In this document: positions 10,378 through 20,993 of the stretch, one piece after another
Position numbering within the stretch: the first letter of the stretch is position 1
Layout: every line of letters begins with the position of its first letter
Assembly: GCF_902859895.1 (NCBI RefSeq)
Contig: NZ_CADIKM010000004.1
Span: forward strand, 62,001 to 126,000
Reading direction: 5' to 3'
Origin: Pararobbsia alpina
GTDB lineage: Bacteria; Pseudomonadota; Gammaproteobacteria; Burkholderiales; Burkholderiaceae
Length of the DNA: 64,000 bases
Program-made: the position numbers and the translations under genes
Notes under the pieces: generated by a model
Seen by the model: the letters and a program-made list of their open reading frames with translations, nothing else
Told to the model about the DNA's origin: nothing
The model's database searches: none

Positions 10378-11687
10378 CGTCGCGCCACCTCGGCGAAGCG
10401 GTCGAAATAGTCCGGGAATGTCTTGCCCACGCAACGGGGGTCATTGATCGTCACGGGTACGCCCGCCAGGCTGACCAGCGAAAAACACATCGCCATGCGG
10501 TGATCGTCGTAGGTGTCGATCTCGGCACCCGCGCTCAGGCGCGCGGGCGGCGTCACCTTCAGATAGTCCGCGCCCTCCTCGACCGTCGCGCCGACCTTGC
10601 GCAGTTCGGTCGCCATCGCGGCAAGCCGGTCGGTCTCCTTGACCCGCCAGCTTGCAATATTGCGCAGCGTGCTCGTGCCGTCGGCAAACAGCGCGGCGAC
10701 GGCGATCGTCATGGCCGCGTCGGGGATCAGGTTGAAATCCATGTCGATCGGCTTCAAACGGCCATGGTCGTTCTCGACGCCACGCACTTCGATCCAATCG
10801 TCGCCCACTGAGACATTCGCACCCATTTGCGCGAGGGCATCGGCGAAACGCACATCGCCCTGGATGCTCGTATGGCCCACGCCCTCGACCCGCAGCGGGC
10901 CGCCGCCGATCGCGCCGGCCGCGAGGAAATACGAGGCGGAGGACGCGTCGCCTTCCACTGCGATGCGGCCCGGCGACTTGAAGCGCGCGTTGGCCGGGAT
11001 CGTGAAACGCGCCCAGCCCTCACGCTCGACGACCACGCCGAAACGCTCCATCAGCCGCATCGTGATCTCGACGTAGGGCTTCGAGATCAGTTCGCCCTCG
11101 ATCTCGACGACGACTGGGCCGCTTGCCGAAACGAGCGGCAGAGTCATCAGCAGCGCCGTCAGGAACTGGCTCGAGACGTCGCCGCGCACCCGGATCGGCG
11201 CGCTCACGCGAATCGCGGCGGGGTGGATCCGCAGCGGCGGGAAACCGTCGTTGAGTTCATAGTCGATCTGGGCGCCGATCTGGCGCAGACCGTCGACGAG
11301 ATCGCCGATGGGTCGTTCATGCATGCGTGCCACGCCGGCCACGCGATATTCACCGCCGCTCAGCGCCAGCGCCGCGGTCAGCGGGCGGACAGCGGTGCCC
11401 GCATTGCCGAGGAACAGGTCAGCTTCCTTGACGGGGAACGCGCCGCTTGAATTCCCACCGATGCCCTTGATGAGACAGTTTCCGTCGCCGCGCTCAAGCT
11501 CGACGCCGAGCTTGGCGAGCGCATCGAGCATCACCCGCGTGTCGTCCGATGCAAGCAGGTTCTCGACACGCGTCTCGCCTTCGGCGAGCGCGGCCAGCAG
11601 CAGCACGCGATTCGAAATGCTCTTCGAGCCCGGCAGGCGTACCGTGCCCGACGCACGGGAGAACGGCCCCAATACCAGTTGTTCCAT
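10374..11687 (-). CDS. aroA: 5-enolpyruvylshikimate-3-phosphate synthase
   Basis: A 437-residue enzyme joining shikimate-3-phosphate and PEP in the shikimate pathway. It is the class I type: [22 protein letters not shown] sits at residues about 19-40, with the PEP-binding [10 protein letters not shown]. The start is [10 protein letters not shown], ten bases after tyrA ends. It overlaps cmk by four bases. Position between tyrA and cmk fits the serC-pheA-hisC-tyrA-aroA biosynthetic run. Confidence 0.96.
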   Translation of the reverse strand: MEQLVLGPFSRASGTVRLPGSKSISNRVLLLAALAEGETRVENLLASDDTRVMLDALAKLGVELERGDGNCLIKGIGGNSSGAFPVKEADLFLGNAGTAVRPLTAALALSGGEYRVAGVARMHERPIGDLVDGLRQIGAQIDYELNDGFPPLRIHPAAIRVSAPIRVRGDVSSQFLTALLMTLPLVSASGPVVVEIEGELISKPYVEITMRLMERFGVVVEREGWARFTIPANARFKSPGRIAVEGDASSASYFLAAGAIGGGPLRVEGVGHTSIQGDVRFADALAQMGANVSVGDDWIEVRGVENDHGRLKPIDMDFNLIPDAAMTIAVAALFADGTSTLRNIASWRVKETDRLAAMATELRKVGATVEEGADYLKVTPPARLSAGAEIDTYDDHRMAMCFSLVSLAGVPVTINDPRCVGKTFPDYFDRFAEVARR

Positions 11688-11697
11688 TGTTGATCCT

Positions 11698-12822
11698 TTA
11701 TTCGCCTGTTTTGTTAGCGCCGCCACCGGCCCGATGCGCTTCGCCACCTGCTGCCACGCCGGGTTCCGGCCGGTCGCTCCAGCGCTGGCGTGCGTCGCGC
11801 GCACGGCTGAAGACATCGGCCAGCCGATTGCCGTCACCCGCTTCGATCGCTGCACGCAGTCGGGCCAGCACCGCGGTATAGCCATCGAGTTCCGCAAGCA
11901 GCGCCTGCCGGTTCGCGAGAAAGATATCGCGCCACATCTCGGGGCTCGATGCCGCGATCCGGGTGAAGTCGCGAAATCCGCCCGCGGCAAAAGAAAACTT
12001 TAGTCCCGCTTCGGCCGAATCGAGAATCTGATCGACGAGCGCAAACGACAGCAGGTGCGGTAAATGGCTGACCGAAGCGAATACCGTGTCGTGCTGGTGT
12101 GCGTTCATCCGGTGCAGACGGGCTCCGCTCGCCTGCCACATGGCCTCGACACGCGCCACGCTCGCCTCTGGATTTTCGGGTAGCGGGCAGAGTACGACAT
12201 TACGTCCGTCGTAGAGATCTTCGATCGCCGCGTCGATGCCACTGAGCTCACGCCCCGCGATCGGGTGGGCCGGGACGAACTGTTTGATCCGCGAACCGAG
12301 CGAGGCGCGCGCCGCGGCGATCACGTCGCTCTTGGTGCTGCCCGCGTCGGTGACAATGGTTTGCAGTTGAAGATGCGGGATCATGACGTCGAGCAAGGCG
12401 CGCGTCTGCGCGACCGGCGTGGCGATCACGACGAGATCGGCACCGTCGAGTGCCCGGGCGAGACCTGCCACGTCGTCGAAGGTACAGCCCGAATCGACCA
12501 CGCCAAGCTGGATCGCACGCTCGACAGCGGCCATGCCGCGACCCACACCGACGATCTCGCCACGCGGTGCCGCTGGCGGCGACTTGCCGGCCGCATCGCT
12601 GCTTGCCCCGCTGTTCACCCCTCCGCTTGCCGCGCTGTTCACACCCCTGGCCTCGGCCAGCGGCGCGGCGCCATAGGCACTGTAGGGGTCCCCGAGTTCG
12701 TCGGCACGCCCGGCACGACGCAGCGCACGCGCGAGCGAACCGCCGATCAGCCCGACGCCGCAGATGACGATCTTCCCGAAGCGAAACGGCGCAGGCTGCG
12801 CCTCCTGCCCTTCAGCATCCAT
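11698..12822 (-). CDS. tyrA: Prephenate dehydrogenase with an unusual low-complexity insertion
   Basis: A 374-residue NAD(P)-dependent enzyme converting prephenate to 4-hydroxyphenylpyruvate for tyrosine. The dinucleotide loop is [13 protein letters not shown]; the active-site region [10 protein letters not shown] and the helix-rich C-terminal dimer domain ([10 protein letters not shown]) are intact. The start ATG shares one base with the hisC stop (TGATG), so translation is coupled. Oddity: between the first Rossmann helix (ALRRAG) and the second strand (GEIVGVGRG), where the family normally has only a few residues, there are about 45 extra residues rich in Ser, Ala, Gly, Asn and Pro, including two copies of GVNS-x-AS. 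The frame is intact, so it should be a surface loop expansion. Confidence 0.92.
   Translation of the reverse strand: MDAEGQEAQPAPFRFGKIVICGVGLIGGSLARALRRAGRADELGDPYSAYGAAPLAEARGVNSAASGGVNSGASSDAAGKSPPAAPRGEIVGVGRGMAAVERAIQLGVVDSGCTFDDVAGLARALDGADLVVIATPVAQTRALLDVMIPHLQLQTIVTDAGSTKSDVIAAARASLGSRIKQFVPAHPIAGRELSGIDAAIEDLYDGRNVVLCPLPENPEASVARVEAMWQASGARLHRMNAHQHDTVFASVSHLPHLLSFALVDQILDSAEAGLKFSFAAGGFRDFTRIAASSPEMWRDIFLANRQALLAELDGYTAVLARLRAAIEAGDGNRLADVFSRARDARQRWSDRPEPGVAAGGEAHRAGGGANKTGE
12601..12648. repeat. 24-bp tandem duplication inside tyrA
   Basis: Two adjacent near-identical 24-base units (12601-12624 and 12625-12648), each beginning GCTTGCC and containing CGCTGTTCAC. They encode the repeated octapeptides GVNSAASG and GVNSGASS on the minus strand. 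The unit length is a multiple of three, so the reading frame is preserved. Confidence 0.85.
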
Positions 12823-13937
12823 CACGCGCGACCGAGCACGCGGCGCAGCGCGGCCACGAAGGTTTCGTTTTCCTCGGGCAGGCCGATCGTCACGCGCAGC
12901 CATTGCGGCAGGCCGTAGTTGCCGACCGGACGAACGATCACGCCCTCCTTGAGCAGGCCGATGTTCACGCGCGCGCCGGCGCCATCGTCGTCGCCGACGC
13001 GCACCAGCACGAAGTTGCCGTGCGACGGTACATATTCGAGTCCGAGCGCGTCGAAGGCCGCGGTCAGCGTCTTGTATCCGGCCGAGTTGAGTTTGGCACT
13101 CTTCTCGAGGAAGGCCCGGTCGCCGAGCGCGGCAAGCGCCGCGGCCTGCGCGAGACTGTTGACGTTGAACGGCTGGCGCAGGCGATTGAGCAGGTCCGTG
13201 AGCTGGGGCTGCGCGATCGCAAACCCGACGCGCAGGCCCGCGAGGCCATACGCCTTCGAGAAGGTGCGCGAAACCAGTAGGTTCGGATAACGGCGCGTCC
13301 ACTCGATCGAGTCGTAGCGCTGACTGGCGTCCAGATATTCGGTATAGGCCTCGTCGAGCACGACGACGACGTGCGAGGGCACCTTCTTGAGGAAGGCTTC
13401 CATCTGCTCGCCCGGCACAAACGTGCCGGTCGGATTATTCGGATTCGCAACGAATACGAGACGGGTGTCGTCCTCGATGGCGGCGAGCATCGCATCGAGA
13501 TCGTGGCCATAGGCCTTCGCGGGCACGACGATCGCGCGCGCGCCGACGCCTTGCGTCGCGAGCGCGTAGACCGCGAACGAATACTGCGCGAACACGACCG
13601 ACTGATCGTGTTCAAGCAAGGCATGCGCGGCAAGCTCGAGAATGTCGTTGCTGCCGTTGCCGAGCGTGATCCAGTCTTCGCCTACACCGTAGCGTGCCGC
13701 GAGCGCGGTCTTCAGGTCGAAGCCATTCGAATCGGGATAGCGGCCGAGATCGGCGATCGCGCGTTGCACCGCGGTCTGCGCGGACGGCGGCATGCCGAGC
13801 GGATTTTCGTTCGAGGCGAGCTTGACGATGCGTGCTTCGTCGAGCCCGAATTCGCGTGCGACCTCGGAAATAGGCTTGCCGGCGATATACGGTGCGATCG
13901 CGCGCACATAAGACGGCCCATAAGACGTGGCGGACAT
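12822..13937 (-). CDS. hisC: Histidinol-phosphate aminotransferase
   Basis: A 371-residue class I/II PLP aminotransferase. The PLP lysine is in SRTFSKAYGLAGLRVG, and NPNNPTG and SNENPLG are present. The start is MSATSYGPSYVRAIAPY after a good AGAAGGGAG ribosome site. It is embedded between pheA and tyrA rather than in a his operon. In many bacteria such paralogues also transaminate aromatic keto acids, so it may serve both histidine and Tyr/Phe synthesis (inference). Its stop overlaps the tyrA start. Confidence 0.93.
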   Translation of the reverse strand: MSATSYGPSYVRAIAPYIAGKPISEVAREFGLDEARIVKLASNENPLGMPPSAQTAVQRAIADLGRYPDSNGFDLKTALAARYGVGEDWITLGNGSNDILELAAHALLEHDQSVVFAQYSFAVYALATQGVGARAIVVPAKAYGHDLDAMLAAIEDDTRLVFVANPNNPTGTFVPGEQMEAFLKKVPSHVVVVLDEAYTEYLDASQRYDSIEWTRRYPNLLVSRTFSKAYGLAGLRVGFAIAQPQLTDLLNRLRQPFNVNSLAQAAALAALGDRAFLEKSAKLNSAGYKTLTAAFDALGLEYVPSHGNFVLVRVGDDDGAGARVNIGLLKEGVIVRPVGNYGLPQWLRVTIGLPEENETFVAALRRVLGRA

Positions 13938-14082
13938 GAAGTCTCCCTTCTGCATGAGATGCGGCATAAACGGACCGCGCAAAGCGCGACGTGAGCTTCT
14001 GCAGCAATAGTGGCAATCCGGTCGCGGCAATCGCACACGGCCGGCATGATCAGTCGAATATCGGCGAACACCGCGGCGCGAT

Positions 14083-15168
14083 TCAGCGCGAGCGCGGATA
14101 GGATCCGAGGATCTTGATGAACGCCGCGGTCTGTTCGAGTTCGGCCAGTGCCACGGCGACCTTCGGATCGGCGCGGTGGCCTTCGATATCGATATAGAAA
14201 AAGTATTCCCAGGAACCGCTGCGGGCGGGCCGCGACTCGATGCGCGTCATCGAGACGCCGTGACGCGCGAGCGGCTCGAGCACCCGGAACATCGCGCCCG
14301 GCACATTCTTGACCGACAGGATCATCGACGTCTGGTCGCGCCCGCTCGGTTCGGCCGGCGTGCCGCCGATCACGACGAAACGCGTGCGATTGTGCGGGTC
14401 GTCCTGGATCAATGCGGCGACGACCTGCAGGCCGTAGTGCGTGGCCGCACGATCGCCCGCGATCGCCGCGAGCGTCGGGTCTTCGGCCGCGAGGCGCGCG
14501 GCTTCGGCATTGCTCGCCACGGCCTGGCGCTCGAGTGTGGGCGCGTGTGTCGAAAGCCAGCCCTGGCACTGCGCGAGCGCCTGCGCATGCGCGCATACGC
14601 GCGTGACGCCCTCGAGCGAACCGGAACGGGTCATTAGATTGTGATGGATCGGCACGGCGATCTCGCCCGTGATCGTCAGCGTCGACTCGAGCAGCAGGTC
14701 GTGCGTGCGCGAGACCGCGCCTTCGGTCGAGTTCTCGACCGGCGCGACACCGAAGTCTGCGCCGCCCGCCTCCACCGCGCGGAACACCTCGTCGATCGAC
14801 GGGCTCGGCAGGCCATGCACCGAATGACCGAAGTAGCTTGCCATCGCAAGCTCACTGTACGTGCCAACCGGCCCGAGGAAGGCCACCGTCGTTTCAGTTT
14901 CGAGTGCACGGCTCGCGGCCATGATCTCGCGCCAGATCGATGCGATGTGCTCCGCGTGCAGCGGCCCTTGCGCGCCGAGTTGCTGAAGGCGCGCGATCAC
15001 CTGCATTTCGCGCTCGGGCCGGAACACCGGCGCCGCAAAGCGCTTCTTGACTTCGCCGACTTCGAGGGCGACCCCCGCGCGTTCGTTGAGCAAGACAAGC
15101 AGGCGCGCATCGAGCGAGTCGATCCGATCGCGCAGGGGGGTTAGCAGTGAATTGAGTTCGTCGTCCAT
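14083..15168 (-). CDS. pheA: Bifunctional chorismate mutase / prephenate dehydratase (P-protein)
   Basis: A 361-residue fusion making phenylpyruvate from chorismate. Residues 1-90 are an AroQ chorismate mutase (LRDRIDSLDARLLVLLNERA). Residues about 93-270 are the dehydratase, with the catalytic TRFVVIG motif. Residues about 280-355 are an ACT domain with the ESRP phenylalanine-binding motif (RIESRPARSGSWEYFFY). Feedback inhibition by phenylalanine is therefore expected. It sits between serC and hisC in the same direction. Confidence 0.96.
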   Translation of the reverse strand: MDDELNSLLTPLRDRIDSLDARLLVLLNERAGVALEVGEVKKRFAAPVFRPEREMQVIARLQQLGAQGPLHAEHIASIWREIMAASRALETETTVAFLGPVGTYSELAMASYFGHSVHGLPSPSIDEVFRAVEAGGADFGVAPVENSTEGAVSRTHDLLLESTLTITGEIAVPIHHNLMTRSGSLEGVTRVCAHAQALAQCQGWLSTHAPTLERQAVASNAEAARLAAEDPTLAAIAGDRAATHYGLQVVAALIQDDPHNRTRFVVIGGTPAEPSGRDQTSMILSVKNVPGAMFRVLEPLARHGVSMTRIESRPARSGSWEYFFYIDIEGHRADPKVAVALAELEQTAAFIKILGSYPRSR

Positions 15169-15335
15169 TGTCTTTGTGCGAGCGGCACGGGTACCCCACC
15201 GCGGCGAGGCCGTTCACATTGCCGCCCAGATGTCCCGCGCATTCCATCGTGCAGCGGTACGACACCGGGGACGGCACGGAGCGGCCGCGTCGAACCGCGG
15301 CGCGGCACCTGTCGCCAGGTCTCTACGTCACACGC

Positions 15336-16412
15336 TCAGGCGCGTGTGCGCTCGAATTCCTTCATGTAATCGACCAGCGCATGCACCGCGTCGATCTGCA
15401 CCGCGTTGTAGAGCGATGCCCGCATGCCGCCGACGGACTTGTGGCCCTTCAGTTGCAGGAGCTGGCGCGCTTTCGCGCCGGCCAGAAACGCATCGTTGAG
15501 CGTCTCGTCGGCCAGGAAGAACGGCACGTTCATGCGCGACCGCGCCGACCGTTCGACCTTGTTCAAATAGAAACTGCTGTTGTCGATCGTCTCGTAAAGC
15601 AGCGTCGCTTTCTCGATATTGCGCCGCTCGATCGCGGCGAGGCCACCCTGCGCCTTGAGCCACTTGAACACGAGGCCGGCAATATAGATCGCATAGGTCG
15701 GCGGCGTATTGAACATCGAGTCGTTGGCGGCAATCGTCTTCCACTCGAACGCACTCGGACAGATCGACATCGCCTGGTCGAGCAGGTCGTCGCGCACGAT
15801 CACGATCGTCACGCCGGCCATGCCGATATTCTTCTGCGCGCCGCCGTACACCACGCCGAAACGCGATACGTCGAGCGGACGCGAGAGGATGTGCGACGAC
15901 GCATCCGCGACGATCGGCAGGTCGCCGAGGTCCGGGAAATCGTTGAACTCGACACCGTCGATCGTTTCGTTCGAGCACAGGTGCAGATAGGCCGAGTCGG
16001 ACGACACTTGCCACTCGCCGAACGCGGGAATGCGTGTAAAGCTGCCCTTGGTCGACGCGGCGAGATGTCCCTCGCCATACCGCTTCGCCTCCTTGTGCGA
16101 CTTGTCCGACCACGAACCCGTGACGACGAAGTCGGCCTTGCGGCACCGGCCAAACAGGTTCATCGGCACGATCGCGTTCTCGCCAATTCCGCCGCCCTGC
16201 ACGAACAGAATCTTGTAGTTCGAGGGCACGCCGAGCAGTTCGCGCAGATCGGCCTGCGCGGTTTCGATGATCGAGGTGAACTCATGGCCGCGATGGCTCA
16301 TTTCCATCACGCTCATGCCGCTGCCGTGCCAGTCGAGCATCTCGCTCGCCGCCTGCTGCAACACCTCGACAGGCAGGGCCGCCGGACCCGCCGAAAAATT
16401 GAATGGCCGCAT
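15336..16412 (-). CDS. serC: Phosphoserine aminotransferase
   Basis: A 358-residue class V PLP aminotransferase making 3-phosphoserine (serine pathway) and 4-phosphohydroxythreonine (PLP pathway). It begins [14 protein letters not shown], the family start, and the PLP lysine is in [18 protein letters not shown] nine codons upstream is an alternative start but overlaps the upstream hairpin region. The 167-base gap to pheA and the hairpin upstream suggest serC may have its own promoter. Confidence 0.95.
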   Translation of the reverse strand: MRPFNFSAGPAALPVEVLQQAASEMLDWHGSGMSVMEMSHRGHEFTSIIETAQADLRELLGVPSNYKILFVQGGGIGENAIVPMNLFGRCRKADFVVTGSWSDKSHKEAKRYGEGHLAASTKGSFTRIPAFGEWQVSSDSAYLHLCSNETIDGVEFNDFPDLGDLPIVADASSHILSRPLDVSRFGVVYGGAQKNIGMAGVTIVIVRDDLLDQAMSICPSAFEWKTIAANDSMFNTPPTYAIYIAGLVFKWLKAQGGLAAIERRNIEKATLLYETIDNSSFYLNKVERSARSRMNVPFFLADETLNDAFLAGAKARQLLQLKGHKSVGGMRASLYNAVQIDAVHALVDYMKEFERTRA

Positions 16413-16438
16413 TCGAATTCCGAGATCGAGAAACGACA

Positions 16439-16470
16439 AAGGCCGTTTGCGCTGTGGCGCAAACGGCCTT
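16439..16470 (-). terminator. Strong hairpin between the DUF2059 gene and serC
   Basis: A perfect 14-bp stem (AAGGCCGTTTGCGC at 16439-16452 with its complement at 16457-16470) and a 4-base loop. Read on the minus strand it ends with only short T clusters (TTTG, TTTC), so it is a plausible but not ideal intrinsic terminator. A second hairpin (10-bp arms, 16475-16484 with 16487-16496) stands immediately before it. Confidence 0.65.
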
Positions 16471-16523
16471 CAACGCACGGGCTGGACAGCCCGTGCCGAA
16501 TTGCTTTCCTGCAGTCCGCCTGC

Positions 16524-17183
16524 TTACTTTTGCGGTGCCGCGGGTGCTGCGCCGGCCGCCGGCGCCTTCACGTTTGCCACTTCCTTGTCAGCCATCGAAC
16601 GCGTTGCGTTGACCGATTGCGGCATGTACTTGTCGAGCAGGCCGTTGACGACGTCACGACCGACGAGGTCCTGCGCGTGCAGGAATTTCTGGCCCGTCGA
16701 GCTCTTGTAGAACGTGGTCAGGTCCTTGATTTCCTGCGTCGAGTAATAACGCGCATAAGCCTGGTACAGCGAGTCGGTCTGGTCGGCCTTGAACTGCGGC
16801 GTCGCGAACACCGTGCCGGCCGATTCGACGAGCTTCGGAATCGAGGACTGTTGCAGTTGCGGCACCACGGCACGCTTCTGGTCGACCGTCATCGACTGGT
16901 TCTCGACCAGGGCTTCCTGGAGGATTTCCGGAACCATTTCCTTGGCACGCATCTGGGCGCTGTTGGCCATCGCGGCTTCAAGCTTCTCGACTTCGATCGC
17001 GGCGAACAGGTCCTTGATCGCGGCTTTCTTCGCTGCATCGATGTCGATCCGGGCCGGCGCTGCCGGTGCTTGCGGAGCCTGAGCACCTGTTGCCGGCGCG
17101 TTCTGGCCTTGCAGCGCTTGCGCGAACACGAGCGTGGGAACGAACAGCGCGATCGGCAACAGTTTGAAATACTTTTGCATCAT
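16524..17183 (-). CDS. Exported DUF2059 protein
   Basis: A 219-residue protein with an N-terminal signal peptide (MMQKYFKLLPIALFVPTLVFA) followed by an Ala/Pro/Gln-rich linker (residues 23-45) and an all-helical DUF2059 domain (about 50-200, including the conserved YSTQEIKDLTTFYKSSTGQKF). The function of DUF2059 is unknown; export to the periplasm is the main inference. Two consecutive ATGs follow GGAG, and the first is used here. The gene is regularly found between gyrA and serC in Burkholderiaceae. Confidence 0.88.
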   Translation of the reverse strand: MMQKYFKLLPIALFVPTLVFAQALQGQNAPATGAQAPQAPAAPARIDIDAAKKAAIKDLFAAIEVEKLEAAMANSAQMRAKEMVPEILQEALVENQSMTVDQKRAVVPQLQQSSIPKLVESAGTVFATPQFKADQTDSLYQAYARYYSTQEIKDLTTFYKSSTGQKFLHAQDLVGRDVVNGLLDKYMPQSVNATRSMADKEVANVKAPAAGAAPAAPQK

Positions 17184-17241
17184 TGCTCCATTGAAAACTT
17201 TGAAAGAATCGATTCGTATTGTTCGAATTCGGTTGATCGTC

Positions 17242-19851
17242 TTACTCTGCCGCTTCGTCGGCACCGGTTTCGGACTCACCTTCAGCTTCAGCGTCCGCGT
17301 CGGTTTCCGCGACTTGCTGCAGGCCGGACAGGCGGGTGCCCTCGTCGAGGCTGATGAGTGTAACACCTTGCGTTGCGCGTCCCATCTCGCGCACCTCTGA
17401 AACGCGCGTCCGGATTAATACACCCGATGTCGTGATCAGCATGATTTCGGCGTCCGCGTCGACGAGCGTCGCCGCGACGACCTTGCCGTTGCGCTCGCTC
17501 GTCTGGATCGCGATCATGCCCTTCGTGCCGCGGCCGTGACGCGTGTATTCGCCGATCGGGGTACGCTTGCCGAAGCCATTTTCAGTCGCGGTCAGCACTG
17601 ACTGGTTCTCGTCGCCGGCCACGAGCATCGCGATGACCTGCTGGCCGTCCTCGAGCTGCATGCCGCGCACGCCGCGCGCCTCGCGGCCCATCGGACGCAC
17701 GTCGTTCTCATCGAAACGCACCGCCTTGCCCGAATCGGAGAACAGCATCACATCATGCTGGCCGTCGGTGATTGCCGCACCAATCAGAAAGTCGCCTTCA
17801 TCCAGATTGACGGCGATGATGCCCTTCTTGAGCGGACGCGAGAACGCTTCGAGCGGGGTCTTCTTGACCGTGCCGAGCGAAGTACCGAGGAATACATAGC
17901 GATCGGCCGAGAACTCGCGGACCGGCAGCACGACGTTGATCTTCTCGCCGTCCTGCAGCGGGAACATGTTCACGATCGGGCGGCCGCGCGAATTGCGCGA
18001 ACCTTGCGGGACCTCGTAGACCTTGACCCAGTAGACGCGGCCGCGATTCGAGAAGCACAGGATGTGATCGTGCGTGTTCGCGATGAACAGGGTTTCGATC
18101 CAGTCGTCTTCCTTCATCGAGATCGCCTGCTTGCCCCGGCCGCCGCGTTTCTGCGCGCGGTATTCGGAGAGCGGCTGCGACTTCACATAACCCGCGTGGG
18201 ACATCGTCACGACCATGTCCTGGGGCGTGATCAGGTCTTCGGTGTTCAAGTCGATCGCATTCGGCTCGATCGTCGAGCGGCGCGCATCGCCGAATTCCGT
18301 CTTGATCCGGACCATTTCCTCGCTGATGATCGTGCTGATCCGCTCGGGCTTCGCGAGGATGTCGAGCAGGTCGGCGATCTGCGCCATCACCTCGCGATAT
18401 TCGCCGACGATCTTGTCCTGCTCGAGACCGGTCAGGCGTTGCAAACGCATCTGCAGGATTTCCTGCGCCTGCGTGTCCGAGAGCCGGTAGAGGCCGTCGG
18501 CCTGCATGCCGAATGCGGGATTCAGGCCATCGGGGCGGAAAGCCTCGCGGCCACCCGCGCCGATCGTCTCGCCGCGCGCCAGCATCTCGCGCACGAGGGA
18601 CGAATCCCACGAGCGCGACATCAGTTCCTGTTTGGCGATCGGCGGTGTCGGCGCATTCTTGATCAGCGTGATGAATTCGTCGATGTTGGCGAGCGCAACG
18701 GCCAGCCCTTCGAGCACATGGCCGCGTTCGCGCGCCTTGCGCAGTTCGAACACGGTGCGCCGTGTCACGACTTCGCGACGGTGCGTCAGGAAGTTCTCGA
18801 GAATCTGCTTGAGGTTCAGCAGGCGCGGCTGGCCATCGACCAGCGCCACCATGTTCATGCCGAACGTGTCCTGCAGCTGCGTGTTCTTGTACAGATTGTT
18901 CAGGACGACTTCGGGCACTTCGCCGCGCTTGAGTTCGATCACGACGCGAATGCCGCTCTTGTCGGACTCGTCGCGCAGATCGGAGATGCCCTCGATCTTC
19001 TTTTCGTTGACGAGTTCGGCGATGCGCTCGAGCAGCGTGCGTTTGTTCACCTGGAACGGCAATTCGTCGACGATGATCGCTTCGCGCTGCCCGCGGTCGA
19101 TCTCTTCGAAGTGAGTACGCGCTCGCATCACGACGCGACCGCGGCCGGTCCGATAGCCGTCGCGCACGCCCGAGATGCCGTAGATGATGCCGGCGGTCGG
19201 GAAGTCCGGTGCCGGGATGATCTCGATCAGCTCGTCGATGCTCGCTTCAGGGTTGCGCAGCAGATGCTGGCAGGCATCGATGACTTCGCCGAGATTGTGC
19301 GGGGGAATGTTCGTCGCCATCCCGACCGCGATGCCCGACGAACCGTTGATCAACAGATTAGGTATACGCGCCGGCAGAACCACCGGCTCGTTCTCGCTGC
19401 CGTCGTAGTTCGGCGCGAAGTCGACGGTTTCCTTGTCGATGTCGGCCAGCAGTTCGTGGCCGATCTTCGCCATGCGGATTTCGGTGTACCGCATCGCCGC
19501 CGCGTTATCGCCATCCATCGAGCCGAAATTGCCTTGGCCGTCGATCAGCATGTAGCGCAGCGAGAACCACTGGGCCATGCGCACGATCGTGTCATAGATC
19601 GACGCATCGCCGTGCGGGTGGTACTTACCCATCACGTCACCAACGATACGGGCCGACTTCTTGTGAGCCCGGTTCCAATCGTTGTTTTGCTCGTGCATCG
19701 CGAACATCACCCGGCGATGCACCGGTTTCAGGCCGTCGCGGACATCCGGCAACGCGCGCCCGACAATCACGCTCATCGCGTAATCGAGGTACGACCGGCG
19801 CATTTCCTCCTCTAGGGAGATCGGCAAAGTCTCTTTCGCGAATTGATCCAT
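17242..19851 (-). CDS. gyrA: DNA gyrase subunit A
   Basis: An 869-residue type IIA topoisomerase subunit that with GyrB introduces negative supercoils. The catalytic tyrosine is Y122 in AAAMRYTE. The C-terminal beta-pinwheel contains the GyrA box QKRGGRG. The quinolone-resistance region reads [16 protein letters not shown], giving alanine at position 83 where E. coli has serine and, as I recall them, Burkholderia usually have threonine; aspartate 87 is kept. Position 95 is Trp, where E. coli has Pro. The last about 20 residues are an acidic Glu/Ala/Asp tail. It heads the minus-strand block and is divergent from the OmpA-family gene. Confidence 0.97.
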   Translation of the reverse strand: MDQFAKETLPISLEEEMRRSYLDYAMSVIVGRALPDVRDGLKPVHRRVMFAMHEQNNDWNRAHKKSARIVGDVMGKYHPHGDASIYDTIVRMAQWFSLRYMLIDGQGNFGSMDGDNAAAMRYTEIRMAKIGHELLADIDKETVDFAPNYDGSENEPVVLPARIPNLLINGSSGIAVGMATNIPPHNLGEVIDACQHLLRNPEASIDELIEIIPAPDFPTAGIIYGISGVRDGYRTGRGRVVMRARTHFEEIDRGQREAIIVDELPFQVNKRTLLERIAELVNEKKIEGISDLRDESDKSGIRVVIELKRGEVPEVVLNNLYKNTQLQDTFGMNMVALVDGQPRLLNLKQILENFLTHRREVVTRRTVFELRKARERGHVLEGLAVALANIDEFITLIKNAPTPPIAKQELMSRSWDSSLVREMLARGETIGAGGREAFRPDGLNPAFGMQADGLYRLSDTQAQEILQMRLQRLTGLEQDKIVGEYREVMAQIADLLDILAKPERISTIISEEMVRIKTEFGDARRSTIEPNAIDLNTEDLITPQDMVVTMSHAGYVKSQPLSEYRAQKRGGRGKQAISMKEDDWIETLFIANTHDHILCFSNRGRVYWVKVYEVPQGSRNSRGRPIVNMFPLQDGEKINVVLPVREFSADRYVFLGTSLGTVKKTPLEAFSRPLKKGIIAVNLDEGDFLIGAAITDGQHDVMLFSDSGKAVRFDENDVRPMGREARGVRGMQLEDGQQVIAMLVAGDENQSVLTATENGFGKRTPIGEYTRHGRGTKGMIAIQTSERNGKVVAATLVDADAEIMLITTSGVLIRTRVSEVREMGRATQGVTLISLDEGTRLSGLQQVAETDADAEAEGESETGADEAAE

Positions 19852-20296
19852 TATCCCTGTCTATTCCAGAACGACTGGCGCGGGCAAGCCCGTACACAAG
19901 CGTTCGATTCTAACATGGGGCAGGCAGCCGCCGACGCACCATGGGGTGCAAGCGGACCACAGCCGGGAACTTCGCCGCTTGCGGTGGTCCGGGGGCGCGC
20001 GTAGAGTGCAAAACAGAGAAAAAGTTCTGCAAGTGGCGCAAGATTCGAGGTAGGATGACGGCCGCACGCATGTTGCTTGGCTGCCACATGAGTTACGGGT
20101 GTTGTGCCGTATTAAGACTTTTTTGATGGCGGCTGTTAGCTTCATGGCAGAATGCCCGCACAAGTCCGTCATTGGTTAGAGTGTAAACTGCGCTTTTTTT
20201 GATAAAGGGCAATGTTATACTCCGGGCAATGACGACTCGTCTAGGTCACTAGGCTCGCAGTAAACCTGCGGTAATCTCAATTTCGAGAGGAGAAAT
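19852..20296. promoter_or_regulatory. Divergent regulatory region between gyrA and the OmpA-family gene
   Basis: No gene is supported here. On the minus strand a TAGAAT -10-like hexamer at 19912-19907 could serve gyrA. On the plus strand TATACT at 20216-20221 could serve the OmpA gene, giving a leader of about 70 bases. Neither has a good -35 at 17 bp, so both are tentative. The OmpA start is preceded by a strong GAGGAG ribosome site. Confidence 0.4.
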
Positions 20297-20947
20297 ATGA
20301 AAAAACTTTCAAAGCTCGCGTTCATTGCCGCTACCGCAGTTGTGGCTGCATCCGCAATGGCACAATCCGTACCTGCATCGCGGCAAGCCGTGAACGATAA
20401 CTGGGTGAACGGTACGGGTGAGTACGTGTGGATGAACGGCACGAACGAACTCTGCTGGCGCAATGGTTTCTGGACCCCGGCAACGGCCAACGCCAAGTGC
20501 GACGGCGCGCTGGTCGCCCAGGCACCGGCTCCGGCGCCCGCACCCGCACCGGCTCCGGCTCCGGTCATCACGAGCCAGAAGGTCACCTTCCAAGCTGACA
20601 CGCTGTTCGACTTCGACAAGGCAGTGCTGAAGCCCGAAGGCAAGGCGAAGCTGGATGATCTGGCATCGAAGATTGGCGACGTGAACCTCGAAGTCGTTGT
20701 GGCAACGGGCTACACGGACAAGATCGGCTCGGATAAGTACAACGATCGCCTGTCGCTGCGCCGCGCACAAGCTGTGAAGGCATACCTGGTCAGCAAGGGC
20801 ATCGAAGCCAACCGCATCTACACGGAAGGCAAGGGCAAGCGTAACCCGGTCGTCACCGATTGCAACCAGAAGAACCGTAAGGCTCTGATCGCCTGCCTCG
20901 CGCCGAATCGTCGCGTGGAAGTCGAAGTGGTCGGTACGTCGAAGTAA
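20297..20947 (+). CDS. OmpA-family outer-membrane / peptidoglycan-binding protein
   Basis: A 216-residue protein with a signal peptide cleaved after ASAMA (residue about 22), a short N-terminal domain with two cysteines (CWRNGFW and NAKCDGA), an alternating Ala-Pro linker (about residues 76-90), and an OmpA C-terminal domain (about 95-212). That domain keeps the peptidoglycan-binding phrases ADTLFDFDKAVLKPEG and GYTDKIGSDKYNDRLSLRRAQAV. The N-terminal part is far too short for an OmpA beta-barrel, so it is probably periplasmic or anchored by other contacts. A strong ribosome site and strong terminator suggest high expression. In Burkholderia this gene is normally annotated ompA and lies next to gyrA. 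Confidence 0.93.
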   Translation: MKKLSKLAFIAATAVVAASAMAQSVPASRQAVNDNWVNGTGEYVWMNGTNELCWRNGFWTPATANAKCDGALVAQAPAPAPAPAPAPAPVITSQKVTFQADTLFDFDKAVLKPEGKAKLDDLASKIGDVNLEVVVATGYTDKIGSDKYNDRLSLRRAQAVKAYLVSKGIEANRIYTEGKGKRNPVVTDCNQKNRKALIACLAPNRRVEVEVVGTSK

Positions 20948-20966
20948 GCGCTTCTGCCGCACTAAG

Positions 20967-20993
20967 AAGCCCCGCTCTGGCGGGGCTTTTTTT
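20967..20993 (+). terminator. Rho-independent terminator of the OmpA-family gene
   Basis: An 8-bp perfect stem AAGCCCCG/CGGGGCTT (20967-20974 with 20981-20988), a 6-base loop and an uninterrupted run of seven T to 20993. It starts 20 bases after the stop codon. Confidence 0.95.
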
